Positions 7,838 through 15,743 of a stretch of DNA of 42,376 bases are shown here, in pieces; position 1 is the stretch's first letter, and the number at the start of each line of letters is the position of its first letter. The notes below the pieces were generated by a model, which saw only the letters and a program-made list of their open reading frames with translations, was not told where the DNA came from and made no database searches. The position numbers were made by a program, and so were the translations under genes. The stretch is from an uncultured Mycobacteriaceae bacterium (GTDB taxonomy: Bacteria > Actinomycetota > Actinomycetes > Mycobacteriales > Mycobacteriaceae), in the NCBI GenBank assembly GCA_902826815.1, contig CADEGF010000058.1:1-42376 (forward strand), read 5' to 3'.

Positions 7838-8901
7838 CCGACAAAGTGCGACTCGCCCCCGTTGGCCTCGGCAGGTGGGCCCGGGTGCTCGCGCGGGGTG
7901 CGCAGCGTGGCGACAAGGTCGAGCTCTACAGTTGTTTCAGCAGAGATGCCGCCAAGCGCGAAGCGTTCCAGAGTGAATTCGGCATCGAACGCAGCGCCGA
8001 CTCATACGAGGATCTGCTCGCCGACCCCATGGTCGAAGGCGTGCTCGTGACCACGCCCAATGACACCCACAAAGATGTCATCATCCAGGCGCTCGAGGCC
8101 GGCAAGGCCGTCTATACCGACAAGCCGATCGCACACACGCTAGAGGACGCCAATCGCATTGCGGCATCGGTGCGCGACACGGATTCGGTTTTCGCGGTGG
8201 GGCACAGCTCGCGACGGTTGTCCGGCCACCGCGAAATGAAACGCTGGATCTCCGACGGGCGGCTTGGTGAGGTGTCGCTGGCCGAGGCGAACTTCTCCAA
8301 CGAGCGCGGCCTGGAGCTCACTCCGCAGACCTGGCGCTTCTACGCCGACAAGAGTCCGGGCGGCGCGTTCATCCAGCTTGGCGTGCACCACGCCGATACC
8401 TTGCAGTTCCTGCTCGGTCCGGTGAAGACGGTCACCGCTCACGCGCGCAAGCTCTACACCAAGTCGGAGGTCCCCGACGCGATCATGGCGATCCTCGAAT
8501 TCGAGAGCGGCGCGCTCGGCTACATCGGAACAGGATGGGCGTCTCCGGGGGTCTACCGGATGAATCTCCTTGGTACAAAGGCGAATCTGATGTATGACCT
8601 GGACTTCACGCATTGGGACGAATCTCATCTGGCCGATGACTGGTCGATGTTGCAGTCGCAGTTCTACGGTGAGTCAGAACGCCAAGCGGTCGACCTGCCA
8701 CGTACCGACATGTTCCGTGAACAGCTGGAGGAGTTCGGCCTGGCCGCTCGCGGTCAGGCCACAGTGGAGGTCGGAGCAGACGAAGCTGTTCGCGCGCTTG
8801 CCGTCGTAAGGGCGGCGATCGAGTCATCCAAGCGCGACGGCGAAGCCGTTCCCCTGCAAGAGGTTATCGATAACGCGCAGGTGAGCCCGGCAGTGTCGTA
8901 G
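7834..8901 (+). CDS. Gfo/Idh/MocA-family NAD(P)-dependent oxidoreductase
   Basis: A 355-residue oxidoreductase with an N-terminal Rossmann fold (GLGRWARVLARG near residue 11), the catalytic lysine in TDKPIA (Lys97) and the substrate-domain motif GGAFIQLGVHHADTL near 176-190. The family oxidises hydroxyl groups of sugars, inositols, sugar acids and related polyols, or reduces the matching ketones. It overlaps the creatininase gene by ATGA. With the 2-hydroxyacid dehydrogenase upstream it gives the operon two dehydrogenases, which fits stepwise oxidation or epimerisation of a hydroxylated carboxylate. Substrate unknown. Confidence 0.85.
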   Translation: MTDKVRLAPVGLGRWARVLARGAQRGDKVELYSCFSRDAAKREAFQSEFGIERSADSYEDLLADPMVEGVLVTTPNDTHKDVIIQALEAGKAVYTDKPIAHTLEDANRIAASVRDTDSVFAVGHSSRRLSGHREMKRWISDGRLGEVSLAEANFSNERGLELTPQTWRFYADKSPGGAFIQLGVHHADTLQFLLGPVKTVTAHARKLYTKSEVPDAIMAILEFESGALGYIGTGWASPGVYRMNLLGTKANLMYDLDFTHWDESHLADDWSMLQSQFYGESERQAVDLPRTDMFREQLEEFGLAARGQATVEVGADEAVRALAVVRAAIESSKRDGEAVPLQEVIDNAQVSPAVS

Positions 8902-8931
8902 ACGTAGACAGGCCGAAAACGAAGGACTTTA

Positions 8932-9297
8932 ATGCCGGTAATCCCCGCCGACACGCTCCGCTTCCTTGACCTGCCAGGGCGGCAATCTGCCGACCCCGTA
9001 CCCGGCGGCTACGGCGAGGATTACAGCGTGCGCGTCGTGAGGGTGCCCCCGGGGCCGCGCAATCCGCATCGGCATCCTGCCACCGACGAGGTGACCTATG
9101 TGGCCGCAGGCCAAGGCGTCGCGTGGGAAGGCGATGAGAGCAGAGGGGTCAAACCCGGAGATCTGCTCGTTGTACCGCGCGGCATCCCGCACGCCACGGT
9201 CGCGCACGGTGACACCGACCTTGTGTTGGTCTGCTTCTTCCCTGCGGCGGACCTGGCATCGAACCTCGAGGAGTTGCCCGGGCCTCTGCGCCGGTGA
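8932..9297 (+). CDS. single-domain cupin protein
   Basis: A 121-residue cupin. Motif 1 is seen as NPHRHPATDEVTYV, with the His and Glu metal ligands, and motif 2 as the GDLLVVPRGIPHA stretch ending in a His. It could be a small metal-dependent isomerase, epimerase or dioxygenase, or a ligand sensor. It starts 30 bp after the Gfo/Idh/MocA stop and is the last gene of the rightward operon; only 9 bp separate it from the converging FAH-family gene. No specific reaction can be assigned. Confidence 0.8.
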   Translation: MPVIPADTLRFLDLPGRQSADPVPGGYGEDYSVRVVRVPPGPRNPHRHPATDEVTYVAAGQGVAWEGDESRGVKPGDLLVVPRGIPHATVAHGDTDLVLVCFFPAADLASNLEELPGPLRR

Positions 9298-9306
9298 GCG
9301 GCACCG

Positions 9307-10104
9307 TCAAACGGAGCAGGCCATCGTGGTTGTCAGGCTTCCCAATCCGGCAATGGACACCGTGACCACGTCGCCCGGACGCAAGAAACGAGGCGGGCTC
9401 TTCGCCATTCCAACTCCCGGCGGTGTGCCGGTCACGATGCAGTCGCCAGGCTCCAGCGTCATCGTCTGGCTGATGACGCTGATGAGTTCGGCAACACCGA
9501 AAATCATTTCGCTGGTGTTGGATTGCTGCATCACGTCGCCGTTGAGGGTGCATGCGATGTCGAGCTGCTGCGGATCGGGCACCTCGTCGGCCGTCACGAG
9601 CGCCGGGCCCATCGGCAGGAAACCGTCGATCGCCTTGCCGCGCGTCCACTGACCGCCGCTGCGCTGCAGATCGCGCGCCGAGAGGTCGTTGACGCACGTG
9701 TATCCGGCCACGTGGTCTAGCGCACGATCGACAGGTACGGCACGCGCGGTGCCTCCTATCACCACGCCGAGTTCGGCCTCCCAATCCGCCTCGGACGTCG
9801 CGACGGGGATCGGCACGATCGCGCCGTCGCCGACAATGGAATTGGCGAACTTGGCGAACAGGACCGGCTCAGTCGGGATCGGCTTGCCGGTCTCGGCCGC
9901 ATGGTCGCGGTAATTGAGCCCGACACAGATGATCTTGCCCGGCCTCGGAATCGGGGCGGTCACGTCGACATCGTCGAGGTGACGCGGTTCGCCGTCGTGC
10001 GGCATCTCCTCGCCCGACAGGTAGGCGACGATGTCTCGTCCCATCGGCACGAGCTTGCCGTCTTCGAGACGTCCGAATCCACCACTATGCGACACCAGGT
10101 GCAT
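9307..10104 (-). CDS. fumarylacetoacetate hydrolase-family protein
   Basis: A 265-residue FAH-family enzyme that should cleave a C-C bond in a 2,4-dioxo acid or act as a hydratase or decarboxylase. Family features are CVGLNYRDHAAE, the metal-binding DWEAELGVVIG (ExE), TCVNDLSARDLQ (Asp), RGKAIDGFLPMGP (Lys) and VTGTPPGVGMA. Close relatives include acylpyruvate hydrolases and 2,4-diketo-3-deoxy-sugar-acid hydrolases; the latter release pyruvate. The start at 10104 has AAAGGA upstream. It is the last gene of the ABC-transporter operon, 46 bp after the solute-binding protein, so its substrate is probably derived from the imported compound. Confidence 0.85.
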   Translation of the reverse strand: MHLVSHSGGFGRLEDGKLVPMGRDIVAYLSGEEMPHDGEPRHLDDVDVTAPIPRPGKIICVGLNYRDHAAETGKPIPTEPVLFAKFANSIVGDGAIVPIPVATSEADWEAELGVVIGGTARAVPVDRALDHVAGYTCVNDLSARDLQRSGGQWTRGKAIDGFLPMGPALVTADEVPDPQQLDIACTLNGDVMQQSNTSEMIFGVAELISVISQTMTLEPGDCIVTGTPPGVGMAKSPPRFLRPGDVVTVSIAGLGSLTTTMACSV

Positions 10105-10150
10105 GGCGTCCTTTCAACCCTCGGTGAGGGCAGTCACGGTAGTCGAGCGA

Positions 10151-11185
10151 CTACCCTTGAACGTTGCCCGGATCGGGCTTGAGGCCGAGCTTTTCCTGGG
10201 CTGCCGTCAGGCAGCTGAAATCGGCGTGTGCCTTCCAGTCGAATCCTTCTGGCACGTTGCCGTTGTCGATCATGTCCTGGTTCCACTGCTCGAACGACTG
10301 CAACGAGGAACCGCCGTCCAGCGCGAGTTGATTGGTCATCTCCTCCGACCATTCGGCGATCTCGTCTTCGCTCGGATCCAGTTTCCTGTCGCGCACGATT
10401 TTGAGTACGTCTTGTTCGTTGGCCGTGTGGTCCGGGCCCTGCGATACGTACTGCAGAGCTTCCACGCGTCCCTGAACGTAGGCGCAGACCTCATCCTTGT
10501 GGTCCGCGAGGGTCTCGGAACGGACAACCCAGGTCTCCTGGGGCACCTCTCTGTAATCCTTCACGATCATCTGGCCGCCGTTGGCTTCCAGCGGGGACAA
10601 GTGGCGAGGTTGCAGCACCGCGACGTCGATCTGCCCGGCCAGCAGCGCCGTCAGCCGATCGTCGGAACCACCGGGAATCGACACGAAATCCATGGATTCG
10701 GGGTCCACGCCGCGCTCTTCGAGCAGCTTTTTGGCCACCGTCACATTGCGGTCGCCGATCGGACCACCGCTGATCTTGCGGCCGGCAAGGTTATTCGGGT
10801 CCACACCCTTGGCGATGCCGAGCCACCAGGCTTCCTTGTCCTTGATGACACCGACGATGGTCAGCGGAACGCTACCCTGTGCCATCGCGGCCCAGATGGC
10901 GTCGCTCTCCCCTTGCGCGATCCACACGTCGCCGCCGGTCAGCGCAGCCATGTATTCGTCGGAAGCGGTCACGTCAGCGGGCTCGGTGAACCCGAGTTCC
11001 GGCCAATACTTTTCGTCGGCAACCATCCACGTCATCTGGTTCATGAAGTCGTCGTTGTCATATGACATTTTGACCTGCGTGAACTTTTGGTCGGCTCCTC
11101 CTGCTTGGTCGGAGCCTCCACAGCCCGTCAACGCGAGGCCGGCCACCGCGAGCGCCGATAGCGCGCGTATTGCGTTCTTCTTCAC
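10151..11185 (-). CDS. ABC transporter solute-binding lipoprotein (SsuA/TauA/NMT1-like)
   Basis: A 344-residue lipoprotein whose signal peptide ends in the lipobox LALTGC (Cys near residue 22), followed by a binding domain of the aliphatic sulfonate, taurine or nitrate class. I choose the GTG at 11185 because GGAGGG lies 8 bp upstream; the longer ATG reading places that Shine-Dalgarno sequence inside the coding region. It captures the substrate outside the membrane and delivers it to the two permeases encoded upstream. The class transports sulfonates, taurine, nitrate, cyanate, thiamine precursors and aromatic acids, so the family alone does not fix the ligand. Confidence 0.85.
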   Translation of the reverse strand: MKKNAIRALSALAVAGLALTGCGGSDQAGGADQKFTQVKMSYDNDDFMNQMTWMVADEKYWPELGFTEPADVTASDEYMAALTGGDVWIAQGESDAIWAAMAQGSVPLTIVGVIKDKEAWWLGIAKGVDPNNLAGRKISGGPIGDRNVTVAKKLLEERGVDPESMDFVSIPGGSDDRLTALLAGQIDVAVLQPRHLSPLEANGGQMIVKDYREVPQETWVVRSETLADHKDEVCAYVQGRVEALQYVSQGPDHTANEQDVLKIVRDRKLDPSEDEIAEWSEEMTNQLALDGGSSLQSFEQWNQDMIDNGNVPEGFDWKAHADFSCLTAAQEKLGLKPDPGNVQG

Positions 11186-11263
11186 TGAAAAACCCTCCAT
11201 GCCTTCATTGTTCGAGATGTACAACAGACGCTGGGTTTCGGCGCCTGCGTCGGTCCGCTCCGC

Positions 11264-12112
11264 TCAGTCCGGCTGCTTACGCCATTCCATGACCTTTCTC
11301 TCCATGAATTGGGTGCTGCTGACCATGGCGACACAGAAGAGAAGAAATACGAGCAACATCGCATACACCTGCGCGCTGTTGAAGGTCTTCTGTGCGAGGG
11401 TGATGATGTATCCGATACCGTTGGTGCCGGTGAACAACTCACCGATGAACAGCCCCAGTAAGCCCCGTGCGACGCCCATGCGTACGCCTGTGGCGATGAA
11501 CGGAACGGTCGACGGCATGACCACCGACTTGAACAACTGGAAGCGGCTGGCACCGAAGGAACGCGCAGCCGTCAGCAGGCTGTTGTCGACCGTCTTGACA
11601 CCCTCCATGACCACCACGAGGGTCGCGGGTACGGCCGACAACACAATGATGGTGACGCGAGCCGCGTCGTTGATGCCCACCCACAGCAGGATCAGCGGCA
11701 TCAAAACGATGCGCGGCATCGTGTACATAGCCCATACGTACGTACTCAATGCCCGGTCCAGCCAAGGGATCCCGCCGATGAGCAGGCCGGCTGGAACCGC
11801 CATTGCGATGGAGATGACCATTCCGACCACGTAGACCGAGAGGCTAATCCCGAGGTTGTTCCACAAGATGCCTTCCCGGCTCATCTGAACCAGTTCGCTG
11901 AACACATCGGTGAACCGCGGGAGAAACATCGACGGAATGCCACCGTAGGTCGCGATCAGTTGCCAGATCAGCAGGAACGCCGTGAGATTGAGGATGCCGA
12001 ACACGATCCGTTGGCGGCGGGTGAACACCCGACGTGTCCGCCGGCGGGGCAGCGACTTGCGGAACACGCCTGGCACAAGCGTCTTTCGCGGCATCGCGAC
12101 GGATGTGGTCAC
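11264..12112 (-). CDS. ABC transporter permease (SsuC/TauC-like), second subunit
   Basis: A 282-residue inner-membrane permease with about six membrane segments and the BPD_transp_1 coupling stretch (LLTAARSFGASRFQLFKSVV). I set the start at the GTG at 12112, which overlaps the previous gene's stop as GTGA and has GAGGAGG about 8 bp upstream; the open frame beyond that is a shadow of the first permease gene. The operon encodes two different permeases, whereas Ssu and Tau systems usually have one that homodimerises, so a heterodimeric channel is likely. The N-terminal cytoplasmic tail is Arg-rich. Confidence 0.85.
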   Translation of the reverse strand: MTTSVAMPRKTLVPGVFRKSLPRRRTRRVFTRRQRIVFGILNLTAFLLIWQLIATYGGIPSMFLPRFTDVFSELVQMSREGILWNNLGISLSVYVVGMVISIAMAVPAGLLIGGIPWLDRALSTYVWAMYTMPRIVLMPLILLWVGINDAARVTIIVLSAVPATLVVVMEGVKTVDNSLLTAARSFGASRFQLFKSVVMPSTVPFIATGVRMGVARGLLGLFIGELFTGTNGIGYIITLAQKTFNSAQVYAMLLVFLLFCVAMVSSTQFMERKVMEWRKQPD

Positions 12113-12936
12113 AGGATGACCTCCTCGCGCCAGCGGCTCGCGATCACCTCGAGGTAGCGCGACGCCGATACCAGTGACAACGCGATCGCAATCAGCAGGA
12201 AGATGAAGGCGAACCCGCGGGCGGTGTCGAACGTGCGCAGCGAGTCGCGGACCTCGCCGCCGATGCTGCCGCGAGTCCCAATGAGCAGTTCGACCGATAT
12301 CAGGCCGACGAAACCGCGGGATATGGCGTTGCGGACTCCGCTTGCGATGAACGGCAGCGAGCATGGCGCAATCACCTTGTAGAACACGGAGAATCGGGTT
12401 CCACCAAAGGACCGTGCCGCCCGTACAAGACCGGCGTCGACCGTTTGCACTCCATCTTTGCAACTGAGGCAGAGCGGCACCGATGCAGACAAGACCACCA
12501 TCAGAATGCGGGTCGTCTCGCTGAGGCCGGTCATCAGGATGAGCAGTGGCGCGAACGCGACGTTGGGAAGGGCGAAGAACGCCCATAGATGAGGCGACGT
12601 GATCAGATCCGCGACTGGTGACATTCCGATGGCGAGGCCGATCGGAATGGCGACCAACGCCAACGCCATGCCGATCGCAAGCGGCCCTGCGCTGCCCGCG
12701 ACGGCTTCGGACACCGATCCGTCATGCACGGCGTCGACGAAGGCATCCCATACCGCACTGGGGCCGGGAAGGATGATGTCCGACGGGTTGAAGACCACGA
12801 TGGCCAACTGCCAGATCGCGATAAGGGCGATCAGGCTGACGAATCCCGGAAAGCGCTTTCTTGTCTGTTTTGAGATCCACGACGGATTCTTCTTCCTCGG
12901 CACCGTTGGCGCGCCGTTTGCAACCATCGTCGCCAT
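12109..12936 (-). CDS. ABC transporter permease (SsuC/TauC-like), first subunit
   Basis: A 275-residue permease with multiple hydrophobic helices and the ATPase-coupling motif (LVRAARSFGGTRFSVFYKVI). It starts 2 bp after the ATPase stop and overlaps the second permease by GTGA. Together with that paralogue it should form the membrane channel of the importer. It is about the same length as the second permease and clearly related to it, suggesting an old duplication within this transporter type. Confidence 0.85.
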   Translation of the reverse strand: MATMVANGAPTVPRKKNPSWISKQTRKRFPGFVSLIALIAIWQLAIVVFNPSDIILPGPSAVWDAFVDAVHDGSVSEAVAGSAGPLAIGMALALVAIPIGLAIGMSPVADLITSPHLWAFFALPNVAFAPLLILMTGLSETTRILMVVLSASVPLCLSCKDGVQTVDAGLVRAARSFGGTRFSVFYKVIAPCSLPFIASGVRNAISRGFVGLISVELLIGTRGSIGGEVRDSLRTFDTARGFAFIFLLIAIALSLVSASRYLEVIASRWREEVIL

Positions 12937-12938
12937 GC

Positions 12939-13751
12939 TCAGACCGCTTCCGACACAGGTTGGGTGAGCTGGTCCCAGATGTGCTCACGCAACTCTTGGA
13001 ACTCCGGGAGTTTTCGGCTCTCACGGCCGCGTGGCCGAGGGATGCCAACCGTGATGATCTCGCGGATTCGGCCAGGACGGCTCGTCACGATCGCGATTCG
13101 GTCAGCCAAGGTGATCGCCTCGTCGACGCTGTGGGTGATGAACAAGATCGCTTGGCCGGTCTCGGCGACGATGCGCGCAAGCTCGTCTTGCATGAGCTCG
13201 CGGGTCATTGCGTCCACGGCTGCGAAGGGTTCGTCCATCAGCAGCAGGCGCGGCTCGGTGACGAGGGCACGGGCCAGACCGACGCGTTGCCGCATGCCAC
13301 CGGAAAGCTCCCGCGGATAAGCCCTTTCGAATCCCGAGAGCCCAACCATCTTGATGTAACGAGCCACTTTCTCCTTGGTGTCGGAGTCGACTCGCCGCTG
13401 AAGCTCAAGACCGAATCGGACATTGGCCTCTGTGGTCCGCCATGGCATCAGCGCATAGTCCTGGAAGACGACGGCGCGATCGGTCTGGGGGCCGGTGACA
13501 GGTCTGCCCATCACAGCGACCTCCCCGGCGACCGGGAACGTCAGTCCCGCGACGACATTCAGGAATGTGCTCTTGCCGCATCCGCTCGGGCCGACGATCG
13601 CGACGAATTCGCCTTCCGCAACGTCGAGGCTGAAATCCTCGAGGGCGATCAGGGTGTCTTTCTCCCGCAAACGGTCGTAGCTCACCGATACGTCGCGGGC
13701 TTCGACTGCCAATCGGCGCTTGGTCAGCATTTTCGTCTTGTGGGCTTCCAC
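12939..13751 (-). CDS. ABC transporter ATP-binding protein (SsuB/TauB-like)
   Basis: A 270-residue ATPase with Walker [10 protein letters not shown] (54-62), Q-loop FQDYALMPW, signature LSGGMRQR (149-156), Walker B LLLMDEP (169-175) and the switch His in ITHSVDE. The Q-loop and signature forms are those of the sulfonate/nitrate/taurine branch. It starts with GTG at 13751, with AAAGGA upstream, and heads a five-gene operon: ATPase, two permeases, binding lipoprotein, FAH-family enzyme. A consensus promoter with a LacI-type operator lies about 50 bp upstream. Confidence 0.9.
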   Translation of the reverse strand: MEAHKTKMLTKRRLAVEARDVSVSYDRLREKDTLIALEDFSLDVAEGEFVAIVGPSGCGKSTFLNVVAGLTFPVAGEVAVMGRPVTGPQTDRAVVFQDYALMPWRTTEANVRFGLELQRRVDSDTKEKVARYIKMVGLSGFERAYPRELSGGMRQRVGLARALVTEPRLLLMDEPFAAVDAMTRELMQDELARIVAETGQAILFITHSVDEAITLADRIAIVTSRPGRIREIITVGIPRPRGRESRKLPEFQELREHIWDQLTQPVSEAV

Positions 13752-13800
13752 TGCGCGCTGTCCTTTGTCGGGGGGGCAATTTGTGATCTGGATCTCAATA

Positions 13801-13844
13801 CAAACGTTTGCTTACATAACAGAGGTTCGCGCGTCGGCTGTCAA
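13801..13844 (-). promoter_or_regulatory. promoter and LacI-type operator of the ABC importer operon
   Basis: Reading the minus strand, TTGACA (13844-13839) and TGTTAT (13821-13816) are exactly 17 bp apart. The perfect palindrome CAAACGTTTG (13801-13810) begins 5 bp past the -10 box, over the expected start point. The flanking AATA is the same as at 6027-6030. This is a textbook arrangement for repression by the island LacI protein. Confidence 0.75.
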
Positions 13845-13900
13845 GGAAAAACTTCCGGTGGATAGAATCCGTTGCACCGAGGCCTTTTCAGGCACAACGG

Positions 13901-13918
13901 CGACCACGTCGGTGGTCG
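13901..13918. terminator. inverted repeat downstream of the UxaA-family gene
   Basis: CGACCAC and GTGGTCG form a perfect 7-bp stem around four bases, about 115 bp past the stop of the UxaA-family gene. It may end that transcript. There is no T-run, and it could instead be a protein-binding site, since GTGGTC also occurs in the GntR operators. Confidence 0.3.
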
Positions 13919-13971
13919 GTTCGACGGTGATCGTCATTCGGGCTCCCATGCCCTGTGCCGGGGCGATGATT

Positions 13972-13983
13972 GCAAACGTTGGC
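13972..13983. promoter_or_regulatory. weaker second LacI-type operator upstream of the importer operon
   Basis: GCAAACGTTGGC matches its complement at 10 of 12 positions and shares the CAAACGTT core with the site at 13801, about 170 bp away. It could be an auxiliary operator for DNA looping. The 280-bp gap 13752-14031 holds this site, the primary operator and a small inverted repeat; I see no gene in it. Confidence 0.4.
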
Positions 13984-14031
13984 TTCCGCGCTGATCGTGG
14001 GGCCGCGATGCCGCGCGGCCCCACGTGAGCC

Positions 14032-15192
14032 TCAGGCGCTTCGGTAGAGCTTCGTCAAGGTGAATTCGCGGTGGCCGAGCGACTCGGCCGCGGTGAGCCG
14101 TCCATTGATGGTCCGCTCCACAATGTCCATCAGCGCCTCCCCTGCCTCCTCCACCGACTGGCCGTCGGTGAGCATCGCCGAGCAGTCGACGTCCATGTGG
14201 TCGGGCATCGACATCGCCGTCTTCGGGTTGGCGGTGATCTTCACGACCGGCTGGACAGGGTTGCCGATGACGTTGCCCTGCCCGGTCGGAAAGAGATTGA
14301 CCACGCCGCCTCCGGCCGCCATCAGCGTCACGCACTCGGCTGCGGCCGACGACGTGTCCATGAAGTGCAGCCCGGCGGTGGTTGGCGCTTCGGCCGGTGC
14401 AAGGGCGCCGACGATCGGTGCGGTCCCGGTCTTGACGATATTGCCCAACGCTTTTTCCTCGATCGTCGACAGCCCGCCAGCGATGTTGCCCTGCGTGGGC
14501 TGGGAACCGAGCAGGTTGGCGCCCGTTGCTTCGATCATGTCGATATAGCCGTCGTAAAACGACTGGAAACGTGCACGCACCTGGTCGTTTATGCAGCGCT
14601 CGGCGATCAGGTGCTCGCCGCCGGTCAACTCGCTCGTCTCGCCGAAAATCATCGTTCCGCCCTCGGCGACCCACTTATCGCTTACATAAGCTGTGACCCG
14701 ACACGAGCCGAGACCCGTAGTCGTGTCGGATTCGCCGTCCTTGGTGGTCAACAAAATCTCCGAGCGCTCGACGGGCTCGCGCACGATCTCGCTGGCTTCC
14801 TGCAGGAACTGCTGGGTGACTCGGCCTGCACGTTCGATTATCTTCAGGTCGCCGAGGCCCTCGATGGAAAAGCCCTCTACCGGCTTGCCGGTTTTGGCGA
14901 TGCCTTCCACTACACGCGCGGTCCAGTTCGGTTCAATGCCGATGACGACCACCGCCGCCGCGTTCGGGTTGGAGCCGATACCGATCAAGGTGCGGAACGT
15001 CAGCTCGAGATCCTCGCCGAACTGCAGGCGCCCGAATGCGTGCGGAAGCGCGAGGGCGCCTGGAATCACTGAGGCGACAGCTTCGGCGGCTGCGTTGGAG
15101 AGGTCGTCCACCGGCAGGACGGCCACATGGTTGCGGGTTCCGACTGTTCCGTTCGACCGGCGATATCCAGTCAGGCGACGCTGTTGTGCCAC
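14032..15192 (-). CDS. UxaA-family lyase, large subunit (SuyB-like sulfolactate sulfo-lyase candidate)
   Basis: A 386-residue protein matching the C-terminal catalytic part of altronate/galactarate dehydratases, here as a separate subunit. Features are GYRRSNGTVGTRNHVAVLP, GESDTTTGLGSC, GETSELTGGEH, SQPTQGNIAGGL, MDTSSAAAECVTLMAAGG and the terminus ALGHREF-type LGHREFTLTKLYRSA. From memory these stretches fit (2R)-sulfolactate sulfo-lyase SuyB better than E. coli UxaA, whose corresponding regions differ clearly. SuyAB cleaves sulfolactate to pyruvate and sulfite, using a Fe centre. Altronate or galactarate dehydratase remains the main alternative. The GTG start at 15192 has GAGGAG at 7 bp and overlaps the small-subunit gene by 22 bp, so the two are coupled. 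Confidence 0.75.
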   Translation of the reverse strand: MAQQRRLTGYRRSNGTVGTRNHVAVLPVDDLSNAAAEAVASVIPGALALPHAFGRLQFGEDLELTFRTLIGIGSNPNAAAVVVIGIEPNWTARVVEGIAKTGKPVEGFSIEGLGDLKIIERAGRVTQQFLQEASEIVREPVERSEILLTTKDGESDTTTGLGSCRVTAYVSDKWVAEGGTMIFGETSELTGGEHLIAERCINDQVRARFQSFYDGYIDMIEATGANLLGSQPTQGNIAGGLSTIEEKALGNIVKTGTAPIVGALAPAEAPTTAGLHFMDTSSAAAECVTLMAAGGGVVNLFPTGQGNVIGNPVQPVVKITANPKTAMSMPDHMDVDCSAMLTDGQSVEEAGEALMDIVERTINGRLTAAESLGHREFTLTKLYRSA

Positions 15193-15470
15193 CGTGCACT
15201 CCTCACATTGTGGATGTGGACGTAGTCGCCCATCTTGATTTCGGTGCTTGCCACCGCGATCCGTACGCCGTACTCGATGACGTCCTCGCCGGCGGCCATG
15301 TCGCGCAGCGCCACCTTGTGGCCTAGCGGGATCTCCGCGTTGGCCTCGACGTCGAGTGAGTCCGATCCGTCGAGGAAGACGACGTGGCCGGTCGCCTTCG
15401 GTGCGTCCATGACTGCTACCGCGACGTAATCACCGTCGCAATGAGCTAGGAAGGTTGGTTTCTTGACCAT
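15171..15470 (-). CDS. SAF-domain small subunit (SuyA-like)
   Basis: A 99-residue SAF-domain protein equal to the N-terminal domain of UxaA-type dehydratases. The conserved core is seen as EIPLGHKVALRDMAAGEDVIEYG, of which the GHK and YG parts are most typical, and the end reads VHIHNVRSARW. HN-(V/L)-(K/R)-(T/S)-ARW is what I recall from SuyA, whereas E. coli UxaA has HAHNTRTN. It is the partner of the large subunit encoded downstream with a 22-bp overlap. I take the ATG at 15470, with GGAG upstream; an earlier ATG at 15521 would run back through the promoter and operator. Confidence 0.75.
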   Translation of the reverse strand: MVKKPTFLAHCDGDYVAVAVMDAPKATGHVVFLDGSDSLDVEANAEIPLGHKVALRDMAAGEDVIEYGVRIAVASTEIKMGDYVHIHNVRSARWHNSVA

Positions 15471-15492
15471 CCGAGTAGCGCTCCATCTGGTT

Positions 15493-15550
15493 AGTGGTCT
15501 GACCTCTACTCGGCGGAACATTAGTATCGCGTTCTTTCGTTGTCAACGAA
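15493..15550 (-). promoter_or_regulatory. promoter and GntR-type operator of the SuyAB-like operon
   Basis: On the minus strand TTGACA (15546-15541) and TAATGT (15523-15518) are 17 bp apart. The -35 box sits inside the perfect palindrome TTCGTTGTCAACGAA (15536-15550). Downstream of the -10, AGTGGTCTGACCTCT (15493-15507) contains GGTC-N-GACC, the usual form of FadR-type operators, and matches the site at 15661. Confidence 0.65.
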
Positions 15551-15660
15551 CGGTTTGGGTCGAAAGATGCTCACAAATAGACAGATTGCATCGATCACGG
15601 GCAACGAACTCGATAGGGTGACATCTCAAGGAAGCCCGAGCTCTAATGTTGGTGGTGACC

Positions 15661-15675
15661 AGTGGTCTGTCCACT
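15661..15675. promoter_or_regulatory. GntR-type operator upstream of the GntR gene
   Basis: AGTGGTCTGTCCACT has perfect 5-bp outer arms and matches the operator at 15493-15507 in 13 of 15 positions. It lies about 70 bp before the regulator start and just past a possible -10 TAATGT (15644-15649). It probably serves autoregulation. The 273-bp gap 15471-15743 otherwise holds only this divergent control region. Confidence 0.6.
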
Positions 15676-15743
15676 CTCACAGCTGTAATCGCGTAGCCTT
15701 AGCTGACCGCACGACGGATGCGGCAGGCATGATGGGAAGTGAG

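Noticed and set aside
13812-14024. 70-codon leftward open frame between the UxaA-family gene and the importer operon
   Set aside because: It covers the promoter and auxiliary operator region, has no ribosome binding site and shows no protein-like features.
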